Source: Myxococcaceae bacterium
GTDB lineage: Bacteria; Myxococcota; Myxococcia; Myxococcales; Myxococcaceae
Reading direction: 5' to 3'
Assembly: GCA_017881345.1 (NCBI GenBank)
Contig: JADGQZ010000133.1
Span: forward strand, 1 to 37,271
DNA length: 37,271 bases
Under the pieces are notes generated by a model, which did no database searches, was not told the origin of the DNA, and saw only the letters and a list, made by a program, of their open reading frames with translations. Of the stretch, positions 26,504-34,643 are shown in pieces. The first letter of the stretch is position 1, and every line of letters starts with the position of its first letter. Both the position numbers and the translations under genes were made by a program.

Positions 26504-26840
26504 CGGGCCGGGGCTCGCCCACCCGACCGACGCCAGCGGTCAAGACGCTATTTGCGAGCTCGATGACTCAGAGTGCGGGAAGATCGATCGCAACCTGTCG
26601 TATTCACGTGTGTACTTGACTAGGTGTACGTGCCCGGGTACCGCGTAACGAGGTGTCTGGCACCTCGGCGCGAGGGGGCACCGGCGAGACAACCGGTGCA
26701 AAACCCGCGGTGCGGGCAGGCGGACGAAGAAGATCCTGCGCTGCTCGACCCGGCATCGGTCCGAGTTCTCGACAGGAGGCTCTCGAGCGGGCTCGGTCCG
26801 TTCCTTGCTCGCACCTGCCCTCGTCCCGGGAGACGGCCGC
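26504..26840. other. 337-base intergenic region upstream of the membrane ferredoxin gene
   Basis: No convincing gene is present. The region is less GC-rich in its first third. It holds a possible promoter (TTGACT near 26616 with a weak TACCGC 17 bases on), the three-hairpin stretch listed separately, and a direct repeat TCGGTCCG at 26756 and 26793. The frames that cross it are short or shadows of the downstream gene. Confidence 0.7.
26649..26716 (+). ncRNA. Candidate structured 5' leader: three consecutive hairpins
   Basis: Three perfect stems occur in 68 bases. CGAGGTG/CACCTCG has a 5-base loop. GCACCGG/CCGGTGC has an 8-base loop CGAGACAA. CCCGC/GCGGG has a 3-base loop. The linker AAAA separates the last two. 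Loops and linkers are A-rich against a GC-rich background, as in folded RNA. The stretch lies about 125 bases upstream of the ferredoxin start on the same strand. It matches no riboswitch class I can name with confidence. Confidence 0.4.
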
Positions 26841-27746
26841 ATGACTGGCGCGCGCATCCCCTTGGCAAGACCACGGCCGCTCTGGCCGGCTGCGTACGTC
26901 CTTGCCTTCTTCCTGGCGGTCGGGCTCATCGTCTGGGCGCTCGACGGCTCGGTGGGCCCCGCGGCGTTCTTCGGCCTGGTCGGCCTCGCCACTGCCGGGG
27001 GATTCCTCATCCACGCTCGGGTCAAGTGGCGGCACAAGACGAGGGGCCACAAGGTCAGCCTGGCGGTCATCGGCCTGGGTCTCTTCCTCGGTGCGGGAGT
27101 GTTCGGCCGCCAGAGCTTCCAGCTCGAGGGATTCTTCTTTTACCTGCTGAACGGGGTGATGGGCGGCGTGGTCATCCATTACCTGGTGGCCAAGATCCTG
27201 GGTCCGCTCTTCATCGGTCGCGCCTACTGCGGCTGGGGCTGCTGGACGTGGACGGTGCTCGAGTACCTTCCCTTCAAGAAGAGCCCCCATCGGCCCCTGG
27301 GCCGACTGCCGTCGCTCCGCCTCGCGCACTTCTTCGCCAGCGCCGCTCTGGTCTTCGGTCTCTGGTTCCTGGCCGGCTATCGACACGGCACCGAGTGGAG
27401 AACGACCGACGGGCTTTGGTGGTTCCTGGGCGGCAACGCGATCTACTTCGGGGCTGGCGTCGTCCTCGCGTTCGTGTTCCAGGACAACCGCGCCTTCTGC
27501 AAGATCCTGTGCCCGGTCACGGTGTTCCTGCGCGTCGGCGCGAGGCGCTCACTCCTGAAGATCGCCGGCGATCCTGAGCGCTGCACGCAATGTGGCGCCT
27601 GCGACAGGTCCTGCCCAATGGACGTCCCGGTGATGGGCTTCATCAGCTCGAGCAAGCGCGTGCTCTCCCCCGAGTGTGTCCTCTGCCAGACCTGTGTCGC
27701 CGGGTGCCCGGAACGGGCCCTCGACCTGTCCCTTGGCCTGGACTGA
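26841..27746 (+). CDS. NapH/CcoG-like integral membrane 4Fe-4S protein
   Basis: The 301-residue product has about five transmembrane helices (for example PAAYVLAFFLAVGLIVWAL and VSLAVIGLGLFLGAGVF). It has the polyferredoxin membrane motifs YCGWGC (Cys130, 134) and CKILC (Cys220, 224). Two C-terminal 4Fe-4S clusters follow: CTQCGACDRSC-P (248-258) and CVLCQTCVAGC-P (279-289). This layout fits the NapH/CcoG/RdxA family, which passes electrons from quinol to periplasmic or assembly partners. No nap, cco or nos gene lies nearby, so the partner is unknown. A GGGAG site 8 bases before the ATG supports the start. The 5' region is unusually long and structured. Confidence 0.92.
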   Translation: MTGARIPLARPRPLWPAAYVLAFFLAVGLIVWALDGSVGPAAFFGLVGLATAGGFLIHARVKWRHKTRGHKVSLAVIGLGLFLGAGVFGRQSFQLEGFFFYLLNGVMGGVVIHYLVAKILGPLFIGRAYCGWGCWTWTVLEYLPFKKSPHRPLGRLPSLRLAHFFASAALVFGLWFLAGYRHGTEWRTTDGLWWFLGGNAIYFGAGVVLAFVFQDNRAFCKILCPVTVFLRVGARRSLLKIAGDPERCTQCGACDRSCPMDVPVMGFISSSKRVLSPECVLCQTCVAGCPERALDLSLGLD

Positions 27747-27759
27747 TGCAGGCCGGCCT

Positions 27760-28287
27760 CTAGAAGAGCGCCTGCCCGACGGACCACGCGAGCCCGCCCA
27801 GGAAGATCAGCGCGAGCGGCCCGAGCCGGCCGGTCACCGCCAGCACCCCCACGACCATGGCGACGGCGAGCGCGAGCAGATGATGCGTCCCAGCCGTCGT
27901 CCAGAGGAGCGAGACCGCGGACGCCGCGAGCAGTCCCAGCACGACGGGGCGCACTGCGAGCTCGAGCCGCCGCACCCAGGTGACGGCCCGCCCGCGGTGG
28001 TACACGGCGTACGCCGCGGCCATGATCGCCACCGGCCCGCTGTAGATGCCGACGAAGGCGACGAGCGCTCCGGCGAGGCCCGCCACCCTCCAGCCAATCA
28101 CGGTGCACATCGCCATCGCCGGTCCGGGCACCACCTGACCGAGGACGAACGCCTGGACGAATCCCTCCGGGGTGATCAATCCCTGGTCGACGAGCGCCCG
28201 CTGCAGCTCGGGCAGCACCGCGAACACGCTCCCGAACGACACCAGCCCGAGACGGAAGAAGATCCAGAACAGCGCGAGCAGCTTCAC
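27760..28287 (-). CDS. Chromate transporter family, second half protein
   Basis: The 175-residue product is one CHR domain with about six hydrophobic segments. It contains 'FFRLGLVSFGSVFAVLPELQRALVDQG' and the conserved loop 'VLGQVVPGPAMAMCTVIGWR' with its PGP. It corresponds to one half of the fused ChrA transporter. The GTG start overlaps the stop of the other half gene (GTGA), so the two short proteins probably form a heterodimer. Known members export chromate in exchange for other anions; the natural substrate here is not known. Confidence 0.92.
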   Translation of the reverse strand: MKLLALFWIFFRLGLVSFGSVFAVLPELQRALVDQGLITPEGFVQAFVLGQVVPGPAMAMCTVIGWRVAGLAGALVAFVGIYSGPVAIMAAAYAVYHRGRAVTWVRRLELAVRPVVLGLLAASAVSLLWTTAGTHHLLALAVAMVVGVLAVTGRLGPLALIFLGGLAWSVGQALF

Positions 28288-28856
28288 AGGGCGAACTCGA
28301 GGACCAGGGCGACGGGGAGCGCCACTCCGAGCACGGCGTAGATCGATGCACCCCAGAGAATCGCCGCGGCCACGCTCACCAGCAGGACTCCACGGACGAC
28401 CCGCACACGGGTTCGCGCCGGCACCTCCGGATCCGCGGTGCTCGCCAGGCCGGCGAGCCGTCTCCACAGGAAGAGCAGGAGCAGGACGATCCCCGCCACC
28501 GCCATTCCCCGCATCGGAGCCTGAACCCACGGCCGCTCGACCGCGAGCACACCGGACAGCGCGACCGCGAGCACCGCCCCCGGGATGCACAGACAGAGCA
28601 CGCCCAGCACCGCGGCGCCCGGGCCGACCAGCCGGTACCCGAGGTACGCCGAGAGGTTGACGAGGTTCGGACCCGGCAGGAGCTGGGCCACGGTGATCAC
28701 CTCGCCGAACTCGTCCGGATCCATCCAGCCACGGTCGCGCACCACCGCGTCCTCGTAGAGCACGATGCGGCTCGCCGCGCCGAAGCTCAGGGTGCCGATG
28801 GCGAGGTTCACCCTCAGCCACTCCACGGCGGTGGGGACCGGCCGGGGGGCGATCAC
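28284..28856 (-). CDS. Chromate transporter family, first half protein
   Basis: The 190-residue product is the other CHR domain, with 'NLAIGTLSFGAASRIVLYEDAVV', 'TVAQLLPGPNLVNLSAYLGYRL' (PGP) and a Leu-rich C-terminal set of helices. I chose the GTG start because it forms the same GTGA overlap with the upstream nadE stop seen throughout the window. An ATG 6 codons earlier would overlap nadE further. Together with the next gene it makes a two-component CHR transporter, a known alternative to the single 400-residue ChrA. Confidence 0.9.
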   Translation of the reverse strand: MIAPRPVPTAVEWLRVNLAIGTLSFGAASRIVLYEDAVVRDRGWMDPDEFGEVITVAQLLPGPNLVNLSAYLGYRLVGPGAAVLGVLCLCIPGAVLAVALSGVLAVERPWVQAPMRGMAVAGIVLLLLFLWRRLAGLASTADPEVPARTRVRVVRGVLLVSVAAAILWGASIYAVLGVALPVALVLEFAL

Positions 28857-30751
28857 TTCTTCTTCAGCGCCCACTCGGTGCTGGTGACGACCGGGAGCTG
28901 CAGCGCGCGCTCACGGTCGAGGTCCAGGTTGCCGATGTGCAGCGACAGCGGCGCCTGCACCCACTTGTAGATGCTGGTGAGAAACATCCTCACGAACCGC
29001 GTGACGTAGCCCTGGACCGTGTCCTCGGTGAGGTCCGGGAACATCGAACCGACGATCTGCGCGACCTCCTCGGGGAGCAGCTTCTCGTCCGCAAAGAGAT
29101 GGAAGCAGGCGTCGAGGACGCGGAAGGGCATCAGCTCCTCCTCGCCCACCTGGTTCGGCGCGAGCTCGGGTCCGGGCGGCTTCTGCAGCACCAGCCGGAT
29201 GCCCTCCAGGGGGTGCACTTCCTGGAGGTAGTCGAGCAACACCATCACCACCGTCTTCGGGAGGTTGGCGATCACCGCCAGCGCGCCCTCGAGGTCGCCG
29301 CCCACGGTCGTGTAGCCGACCGCGCGCTCGCTCATGTTTCCGGTCTGGAGGAACAGCCCACCGGCCGAGTTGCTCCAGCTCCACATCCGCTGCCCGCGGA
29401 GGCGTGCCTGGATGTTCTGCTCGGTGAGCGGCGTCACGTGCTCGCCCGGCTGGAGCATGGCCCGGACGGCCTCCAGCTCGCGGTCGAACGCTGCGTCGAT
29501 GCTCAAGATCTTGAAGGGCACCGCGAGCTCCTCGCAGACCGTGCGCGCCGCCTTCTCCGTCTCGGCCGAGGAGTAGCGGCTCGGCATGTAGAAGGCGCGG
29601 AGCAGGCTGCCAGGGGCCTCGGGCTTCTTCTGCGACGCCCAGCGGTGGGCGATCAGCAGGGTCAGCAGCGAGTCGCGCCCACCCGACAGCGCCACGCCGA
29701 TGCTGGTGAAGACACGGTTCTTCTCGAAGTAGTCGCCGACGCCCATCGCCAGCGCGTCGAGCACCTCCTCGCAGTAGCGCGTGCGCGCCGGCACGTGCTT
29801 CTCCGGTCCGGGAAGGAAGAAGCTGCCATGCGCCGGAACCGGATAGCTGAGCGCCTCCCGGCGGGTGCGGAACTCGCTCCCGGCAATCTCGATGGTGGGG
29901 ACGGGCGGGTGGGTGGTGGCCCAGGTGGCGTGGTCCTGGCGCCAGGTGGTGTTCTCGCTGCGAAGGCGCAAAGTCCGGTCGAGATCGACCGTCACCGCCT
30001 CCCAGCCCTCGCGCCAGCGCTGCGCATCGAGCATCGGCTTGCCGTTCTGGAAGACGAAGCCACCGCCATCGAAGAGGAGCCCGTCGTTGCCGCCGACCAG
30101 GTTCACGTACGCCAGGGTGCACTGGTGATCCGCGGCGCGGGTGATGAGCATCTCGCGCCGCGTCTGGTCTGTCCCCACCCGGAACGCCGAGCCCGAGATG
30201 TTCAGGACCAGCTCTGCGCCCGAGTACACCCGCCGCCGCATCGGGCACTCCGCGGTCCAGGCGTCCTCGCAGACCTCCGGGGCGATGACCCCGAAGTCGA
30301 AGCGGAAGATGAAGTCCCCGAACGGCACGCCCCGGTGCAGGTCACGCTGGTACGGGAACCCACGGTCGAAGGTGCGGCCCTCGTAGTAGATGCTGTACGT
30401 GGGCAGCTTCTCCTTTGGCACCAGGCCCCGGATCTTCCCGCCCGCCACGACCGCCGCGCAGCCGTAGCGAAGCCCCTGGTGCGCCACCGCCACCCCGAGG
30501 ACGTGCACCGTGGCCTGCTGGCGCGTCGCCCGTGCGAAGTGCTCCAGGGCTCGCCACTGGTCCTCGACGAACCCGTCCCACTGGATGAGGTCCTCGGGCG
30601 GATACCCGCCGACCATCTGCTCGGGGTACAGCGCGACGGTGACCCCGGCAGCGGCCATCTGCTCGGCGAAGCGCAGCGCGCGCTCCACGTTCGCGTGGGT
30701 CGCGCCCACCGTGGTGTTCACCGAGGCGAGGCCGATCTTCACCAGCCGCAT
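28853..30751 (-). CDS. nadE: Glutamine-dependent NAD(+) synthetase
   Basis: The 632-residue product combines an N-terminal nitrilase-type glutaminase (about 1-290) with a C-terminal ATP-pyrophosphatase synthetase domain (about 320-632). The glutaminase triad is visible as E44 (LYPEQM), K113 or K115 (VPKEKLPTY) and C161 (APEVCEDAW). The synthetase P-loop is SGGRDS (356-361). Other synthetase marks are QNIQARLRGQRMWSWSNSAG and TGNMSERAVGYTTVGGD. It converts deamido-NAD to NAD using glutamine-derived ammonia. It lies 17 bases after the Lon-domain gene and is coupled to the chromate transporter genes. Confidence 0.97.
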   Translation of the reverse strand: MRLVKIGLASVNTTVGATHANVERALRFAEQMAAAGVTVALYPEQMVGGYPPEDLIQWDGFVEDQWRALEHFARATRQQATVHVLGVAVAHQGLRYGCAAVVAGGKIRGLVPKEKLPTYSIYYEGRTFDRGFPYQRDLHRGVPFGDFIFRFDFGVIAPEVCEDAWTAECPMRRRVYSGAELVLNISGSAFRVGTDQTRREMLITRAADHQCTLAYVNLVGGNDGLLFDGGGFVFQNGKPMLDAQRWREGWEAVTVDLDRTLRLRSENTTWRQDHATWATTHPPVPTIEIAGSEFRTRREALSYPVPAHGSFFLPGPEKHVPARTRYCEEVLDALAMGVGDYFEKNRVFTSIGVALSGGRDSLLTLLIAHRWASQKKPEAPGSLLRAFYMPSRYSSAETEKAARTVCEELAVPFKILSIDAAFDRELEAVRAMLQPGEHVTPLTEQNIQARLRGQRMWSWSNSAGGLFLQTGNMSERAVGYTTVGGDLEGALAVIANLPKTVVMVLLDYLQEVHPLEGIRLVLQKPPGPELAPNQVGEEELMPFRVLDACFHLFADEKLLPEEVAQIVGSMFPDLTEDTVQGYVTRFVRMFLTSIYKWVQAPLSLHIGNLDLDRERALQLPVVTSTEWALKKK

Positions 30752-30768
30752 CCGGCAGTCGCTCCTTC

Positions 30769-31431
30769 TCAGTTCACCGGGCCGTCGGGCTTCACCGGCG
30801 CGAGCCGGGCCAGCACCTCGCTGACCTCGGCCAGCACCGCGCGCAGCCGCGCGCCCACGTTCAGCTCGCAGAGCAGGTCCTGGCGCCGCTCCACGTCTGC
30901 AACCACGCTCGAGGCCACCACGTCGGCGAGCGCTCCGCCGGCCGCCCGGGCCGCCGCCTGCAGGAGCCCCTGCGCCACCGGCGGGGGTAGCCGCGCGGCA
31001 AGCTCGAGCATCGCCTGACGCAGCTGCTCCTCCTCCGGCCCGTGGTAGTCGGTGTCGGGGAGGATCGCCGCGCGCACCTCGCGGTAGAGCCGTTCGGGAG
31101 GGAGCTCCTCGAGGATGCGCGCCCGCACCGTGCCCTGCACGATGATGTTGTAGCGGCCGCCGTCGAGCTCCTCGTGCCAGGCGATGACACCGGCGCAGAT
31201 CATCGGGCGCATGCGCGGCCGTCCGGAGTAGCTGCCCTCGTAGCCAGGCTCGAGCTGGGCCATGGCCATCACCTTGTCTCCGGCGAGGGCCGACTTGACC
31301 AGCGAGCGGTAGCGTGGCTCGAAGATGACCAGGGGGAGGACGGTGTTCGGAAACAGCACGGCCGAGGGCAGAGGGAACACCTTCAGCGCGGAGGCGGCGC
31401 GCTCCACCCGTTCCAGAGCCGTCATCGCCAT
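30769..31431 (-). CDS. LON peptidase N-terminal-domain protein
   Basis: The 220-residue product starts the Lon substrate-binding domain at 'LKVFPLPSAVLFPNTVLPLVIFEPRYRSLV' and continues with MAMAQLEPGYEGSYSGRP, ICAGVIAWHEELDGGRYNII and VQGTVRARILEE. There is no AAA ATPase or protease domain, so it is a stand-alone protein of the type found in many bacteria, function unsettled. A second ATG two codons later and a TTG one codon earlier are alternative starts. It is the first gene of the operon that continues with nadE. Confidence 0.92.
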   Translation of the reverse strand: MAMTALERVERAASALKVFPLPSAVLFPNTVLPLVIFEPRYRSLVKSALAGDKVMAMAQLEPGYEGSYSGRPRMRPMICAGVIAWHEELDGGRYNIIVQGTVRARILEELPPERLYREVRAAILPDTDYHGPEEEQLRQAMLELAARLPPPVAQGLLQAAARAAGGALADVVASSVVADVERRQDLLCELNVGARLRAVLAEVSEVLARLAPVKPDGPVN

Positions 31432-31487
31432 CAACCTAACATCCGGGCACGCCGCTAGCTTCTGCTAGGGTGCGCCCCCATTCCTGC

Positions 31488-32279
31488 ATGACTCTCGACA
31501 GCATTCCTCATCCCCCCTCCACTCCCTGGGGACGGGCTCGGGCCTGGTCCGGACGGATGTATGCCCGGGTCGAGGCGTACGCCAACAGCCCGGCCGCGTT
31601 CAGCGCGCTGCTGATCGTCGCGGCGATCGACTCGGCGTTCTTTCCGGTCCCGCCGTTCGTGCTGCTCATCCCCATGGTCATCGCCGCCCCGCACAGGTGG
31701 CTGCGCCTGACGCTCTGGAGCACCCTGGCCTCGATCGCCGGGAGCTTGCTGGGCTACGGCATCGGCGCGGCGATGCGGGGCGGGCTCAACCTGATCCACA
31801 TCGACCCGAACATCCGACTGGACCTCGGCCCCGAGTGGCTGGGCAAGCTGCTCCTCGTCCTCGCCGCCGCGGCGGGGGCCGTCGGCAGCATCTACGGCAT
31901 CCAGGCGCTGCGAGGCCGTCCGCTGGCCTGGGCACGGGCCGGGGCGGTGGGCCTGCTCGCGGTCGCGTGCCTGGCCCTCTCGACCCGCGCCGGATGGTTC
32001 AACGTGCACGGCACCATCGGCGAGCTGCTGAGCCGCAACTGGTGGTCGCTGGCGGTGGTCTGCATGGTCGTGCCCGCCTTCAAGCTCGCCACCATCGGGA
32101 GCGGGCTGGTCGGCGTCTCCATTCCCGCCTTCCTCGGCGCGGTCGCCATCGCGCGGCTGGTGCGCTTCGCCGTGGCCTCGGCGCTCGCCCGGTTCGGGGG
32201 GCCGCCGGTGCGGACCTGGCTGCTCAAGCACACCCATGCCCATCCACCGGGGCCGGCGGCGGGCGCGCTCGAGACCTAA
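31488..32279 (+). CDS. VTT-domain (DedA/YqaA-like) membrane protein
   Basis: The 263-residue product has an N-terminal amphipathic part and several transmembrane helices. The first hydrophobic stretch, ALLIVAAIDSAFFPVPPFVLL, carries the Pro-rich 'FFPVPPFVLLIP' typical of the SNARE-associated/DedA-type fold. TLASIAGSLLGYGIGAAM follows, and later VPAFKLATIGSGLVGVSIP resembles the second re-entrant element. Such proteins are linked to lipid scrambling or undecaprenyl-phosphate recycling in general. A long middle helix region is unusual for DedA. An upstream GTG is an alternative start. Confidence 0.8.
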   Translation: MTLDSIPHPPSTPWGRARAWSGRMYARVEAYANSPAAFSALLIVAAIDSAFFPVPPFVLLIPMVIAAPHRWLRLTLWSTLASIAGSLLGYGIGAAMRGGLNLIHIDPNIRLDLGPEWLGKLLLVLAAAAGAVGSIYGIQALRGRPLAWARAGAVGLLAVACLALSTRAGWFNVHGTIGELLSRNWWSLAVVCMVVPAFKLATIGSGLVGVSIPAFLGAVAIARLVRFAVASALARFGGPPVRTWLLKHTHAHPPGPAAGALET

Positions 32280-32362
32280 CCGCCCCTGGTTCCGCTGCCG
32301 CTGGACACGGATGCAATCGGTGGACGGCCCGAGCGTTTCACGGGTCGGAGGAAGCCGACACC

Positions 32363-32605
32363 ATGTCTCGTCCTGCCGTTGCCGCGCTGCTCTCGTTCCT
32401 GATTCCCGGGGTCGGGCAGATCTACAACCGCGAGGTGCTCCGGGGCCTGTTCTGGCTGATCATCACCCCGGCGCTGTGGATCGGAAGCGCCGGATTCTTC
32501 GGATGGATCGTCCACCTCATCTCGGCCGCCACCGCGTACCACCGGGCCGAGCTGCAGGAGGGGCTGCCCCGTCGCGTGACGCGCCTCGACTGGCGCTCGC
32601 TCTAG
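32363..32605 (+). CDS. Small TM2-like membrane protein
   Basis: The 80-residue product has a first hydrophobic segment with AALLSFLIPGVGQIYNRE, the glycine/proline-containing element typical of TM2 and DUF5683-type proteins. A second helix (LFWLIITPALWIGSAGFFGWIV) is followed by a basic polar tail. It is an inner-membrane protein of unknown role. The start ATG follows a GGAGGAAG ribosome site. The stop lies 1 base from the convergent TolR-like gene. Confidence 0.8.
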   Translation: MSRPAVAALLSFLIPGVGQIYNREVLRGLFWLIITPALWIGSAGFFGWIVHLISAATAYHRAELQEGLPRRVTRLDWRSL

Positions 32606-32606
32606 G

Positions 32607-33179
32607 CTAGGGGTTCGAGGCGGTCTTCTCGCCGCCCGCGCCCGCGCCGCGGAGCACGGCGAAGTTGATGTTCGCGTAGCCGCCGCCCTGGCAGCTGAAC
32701 ATCACCCGCTTGATGATCCGGAAGGGCACGTCCTTGTGCCCCTGGATGTTCACCACGCCCTTGAAGGCCGTTCCGTCGTTCGCCAGCTGGTGGAGCTCCT
32801 CGGTTTCCTTCCGCTGCTCCCGGAGCTTCTCCTCCAGCGCGGGGATGGTCACGTAGTCGTCGCGCGAGAGGTCGGCCACCCGGGCCACCGAGACGCCGTT
32901 GATGATGATGTCGTCGTTGCTGATCATGATCACCGGCGCCAGCTCCAGCTCGTCCACGTGCGTGGCGGTGGGCAGCTGGATGTCCTTGGTCATGTTCAGG
33001 ATCTCTCCGGTCGCCGAGAAGTTGGCGATCAGGAAGAGCACGATGATGACGAACATGTCGACCAGCGGAGTGATGAGCAGATCCGCGTTGGTCGCCTTGT
33101 GCGCGCCGTGGCCGTGGCCGAAGACCTTCGACTTCTGCAGCCGCTTTCCGAAGCGCTTGCCTGGAGTCTGGATGGCCAT
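32607..33179 (-). CDS. ExbD/TolR-family protein (second copy)
   Basis: The 190-residue product has an N-terminal cytoplasmic tail rich in Lys and Gly/His, then one transmembrane helix LLITPLVDMFVIIVLFLIANF. That helix carries the essential Asp of ExbD/TolR proton channels (LVDM). The periplasmic domain follows (about 65-190) with IMISNDDIIINGVSVA and a central helix. It is the last of three motor genes, with 2 bases between it and the previous stop. Two different TolR-like subunits with one TolQ-like subunit recall the Myxococcus AglRQS gliding motor. Confidence 0.92.
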   Translation of the reverse strand: MAIQTPGKRFGKRLQKSKVFGHGHGAHKATNADLLITPLVDMFVIIVLFLIANFSATGEILNMTKDIQLPTATHVDELELAPVIMISNDDIIINGVSVARVADLSRDDYVTIPALEEKLREQRKETEELHQLANDGTAFKGVVNIQGHKDVPFRIIKRVMFSCQGGGYANINFAVLRGAGAGGEKTASNP

Positions 33180-33181
33180 GG

Positions 33182-33664
33182 TCAGGTGCTCACGGGTGCC
33201 ACCGACACCGAGGGGAACCCGTCGCCGATGCACTCGTCGATGACGTGCACCAGGTCCTCGTAGCGAACCGCATCCTCGGTCTGGACGGTGATCGCCGTCT
33301 GATCGGGGCCCAGCTTCTCCTTCACGTCCTTGAAGCGCTCGGTGAGCTTGGTGAGATCGATCTGCTGCTTGGCGTCCCGGGTGATCGGGATGGGGTCGAA
33401 GGTGCTGGTGCCCACCGTCAGCCGGAGATCCTTCTCCGAGAGGAGCAGGGTCACCGGGACGGTCTTGTCGTCCTTCTCCGGAGTGGGGTCGCCGTCGCCG
33501 CCGCCGCCGGAAACTTGGAGGCGGCCGATCTGCGTCCACACGGCGGTCATGATGAGGAAGCTGATGGTCACTGCCATCAGATCGATGAAGGGGACCAGGT
33601 TGATGGTGGCGTCGAGGGCCTTCTTCTTGCCCTTGGCGTCACCGAGGTCCATCCCGCCGGCCAT
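33182..33664 (-). CDS. ExbD/TolR-family protein (first copy)
   Basis: The 160-residue product has the membrane helix INLVPFIDLMAVTISFLIMTAV with the channel Asp (FIDLM). A Gly/Asp-rich hinge and a periplasmic domain with VTLLLSEKDLRLTVG and ITVQTEDAVRYEDLVHVID follow. Sequence divergence from the following paralogue is large, so the two are different subunits. It lies 47 bases downstream of the TolQ-like gene. Proton flow through such complexes powers movement of a periplasmic or surface partner, which is not encoded nearby. Confidence 0.93.
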   Translation of the reverse strand: MAGGMDLGDAKGKKKALDATINLVPFIDLMAVTISFLIMTAVWTQIGRLQVSGGGGDGDPTPEKDDKTVPVTLLLSEKDLRLTVGTSTFDPIPITRDAKQQIDLTKLTERFKDVKEKLGPDQTAITVQTEDAVRYEDLVHVIDECIGDGFPSVSVAPVST

Positions 33665-33711
33665 GTATGCGCTCTCCGGTCTCTAGGGTGTCGGTGGCTC
33701 GAGGGGAATGC

Positions 33712-34446
33712 TTACTCGTCGTCCCGGCCAGCGGAGACGGTCATGTTCTTGAACTTGTCCCTGTTGTTCACCACCAGGTTCAGCACCGACACGCTGGTCT
33801 CGTTGATGTCGTTGATCAGGCTCTGGGTCCGACCGTTGAGGACCGAGAACATGATCAGCGCGGGGATGGCGACGAGCAGCCCGAAGAAGGTGCAGTTCAT
33901 CGCCTCGGAGATGCCTTGCGAGAGGATGGTGGCCTTGTCCGCGGGGTTCACGTGGGCCACGGCCTCGAAGCACTGGATCAGACCGTTCACCGTTCCGAGC
34001 AGTCCGGCGAGCATCGCCGCGTTCCCCAGCATCGCCAGGTAACCGGTGCGGGCCTCGAGCTTGGGCGTCTCGCGGAGGCTGGCCTCGTCGAGCGCCGCCT
34101 GGACCTCGTCCTCGCCCTTGGGGACGTTCATCAGGCCGGCCTTCACCACGTTGGTCAGCGGGGTGTTCTTCTGGCCGGCGACGTAGTTGATCGCCTTGTC
34201 CAGGTCACCGGCGTAGATGAACTTCTTCAGGCCGCGGAGAAAGCCGTCCTTGTTGATCGGCGCGGAGAAGAAGAGCACCACGCAGCGCTCGATGATGATC
34301 GCCAGCGCGATGACCGCGCAGATGGCGATCGGATACATCCCGCCTTTGCCGGCGCGAAACCGGGCAGCCATCTGGTCGAACAGGGAGCCCGAGGCAGTCG
34401 CCTCCGCGGCGAGCAACGTCAGTTGGGACAGGAACCCCACGCTCAT
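33712..34446 (-). CDS. MotA/TolQ/ExbB-family proton channel protein
   Basis: The 244-residue product has three transmembrane helices: MYPIAICAVIALAIIIERCVVLFF near the start, GYLAMLGNAAMLAGLLGTVNGLI and AMNCTFFGLLVAIPALIMFSVL. The latter two flank the conserved 'GLLGTVNGLIQCF' region. The cytoplasmic loop (about 80-120) is moderately long. It is the first gene of the motor operon, preceded by a 197-base gap with a promoter-like sequence. TolQ, ExbB and AglR cannot be separated by eye. The absence of tolA, tolB, pal and tonB favours a dedicated motor such as the AglRQS type. Confidence 0.93.
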   Translation of the reverse strand: MSVGFLSQLTLLAAEATASGSLFDQMAARFRAGKGGMYPIAICAVIALAIIIERCVVLFFSAPINKDGFLRGLKKFIYAGDLDKAINYVAGQKNTPLTNVVKAGLMNVPKGEDEVQAALDEASLRETPKLEARTGYLAMLGNAAMLAGLLGTVNGLIQCFEAVAHVNPADKATILSQGISEAMNCTFFGLLVAIPALIMFSVLNGRTQSLINDINETSVSVLNLVVNNRDKFKNMTVSAGRDDE

Positions 34447-34537
34447 CGATGCCTCCGTACAATCCAGCAGGCCTGCGGTTGGACCGGCAGGTCACGCTGG
34501 AACCCTGGAATGTTCAGGGGGGTGGACGTGAAGGTGC

Positions 34538-34568
34538 ATCCTACGACCCGCGCTCGGCAACCTGTCAA
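34538..34568 (-). promoter_or_regulatory. Sigma-70-like promoter for the TolQ/TolR cluster
   Basis: Read on the minus strand, a perfect TTGACA is followed after 19 bases by TAGGAT, about 90 bases before the TolQ-like start codon and pointing to it. The match at both boxes is good, but the spacer is two bases longer than ideal. It occupies the only sizeable gap in this cluster. Confidence 0.5.
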
Positions 34569-34643
34569 GAAACCGGGGTAGGGAAGTACGCGCAAACTCT
34601 CCGCATTTTGGACCGTGGGACAACAAACCTCCACCCGAACCCT

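Noticed and set aside
26649-26716. Cobalamin or cyclic-di-GMP riboswitch
   Set aside because: Only a short segment resembles the cobalamin core. The upstream GGGAA element and downstream conserved paired regions are missing, and the c-di-GMP core motifs are absent.
27750-27759. AGGCCGGCCT palindrome between convergent genes as a terminator
   Set aside because: It has no loop and no T tract; a 10-base GC palindrome is expected by chance in such DNA.
31455-31468. CTAGC/GCTAG inverted repeat in the Lon-domain/VTT divergent region as an operator
   Set aside because: The arms are only 5 bases and nothing nearby encodes a regulator; too weak to call.
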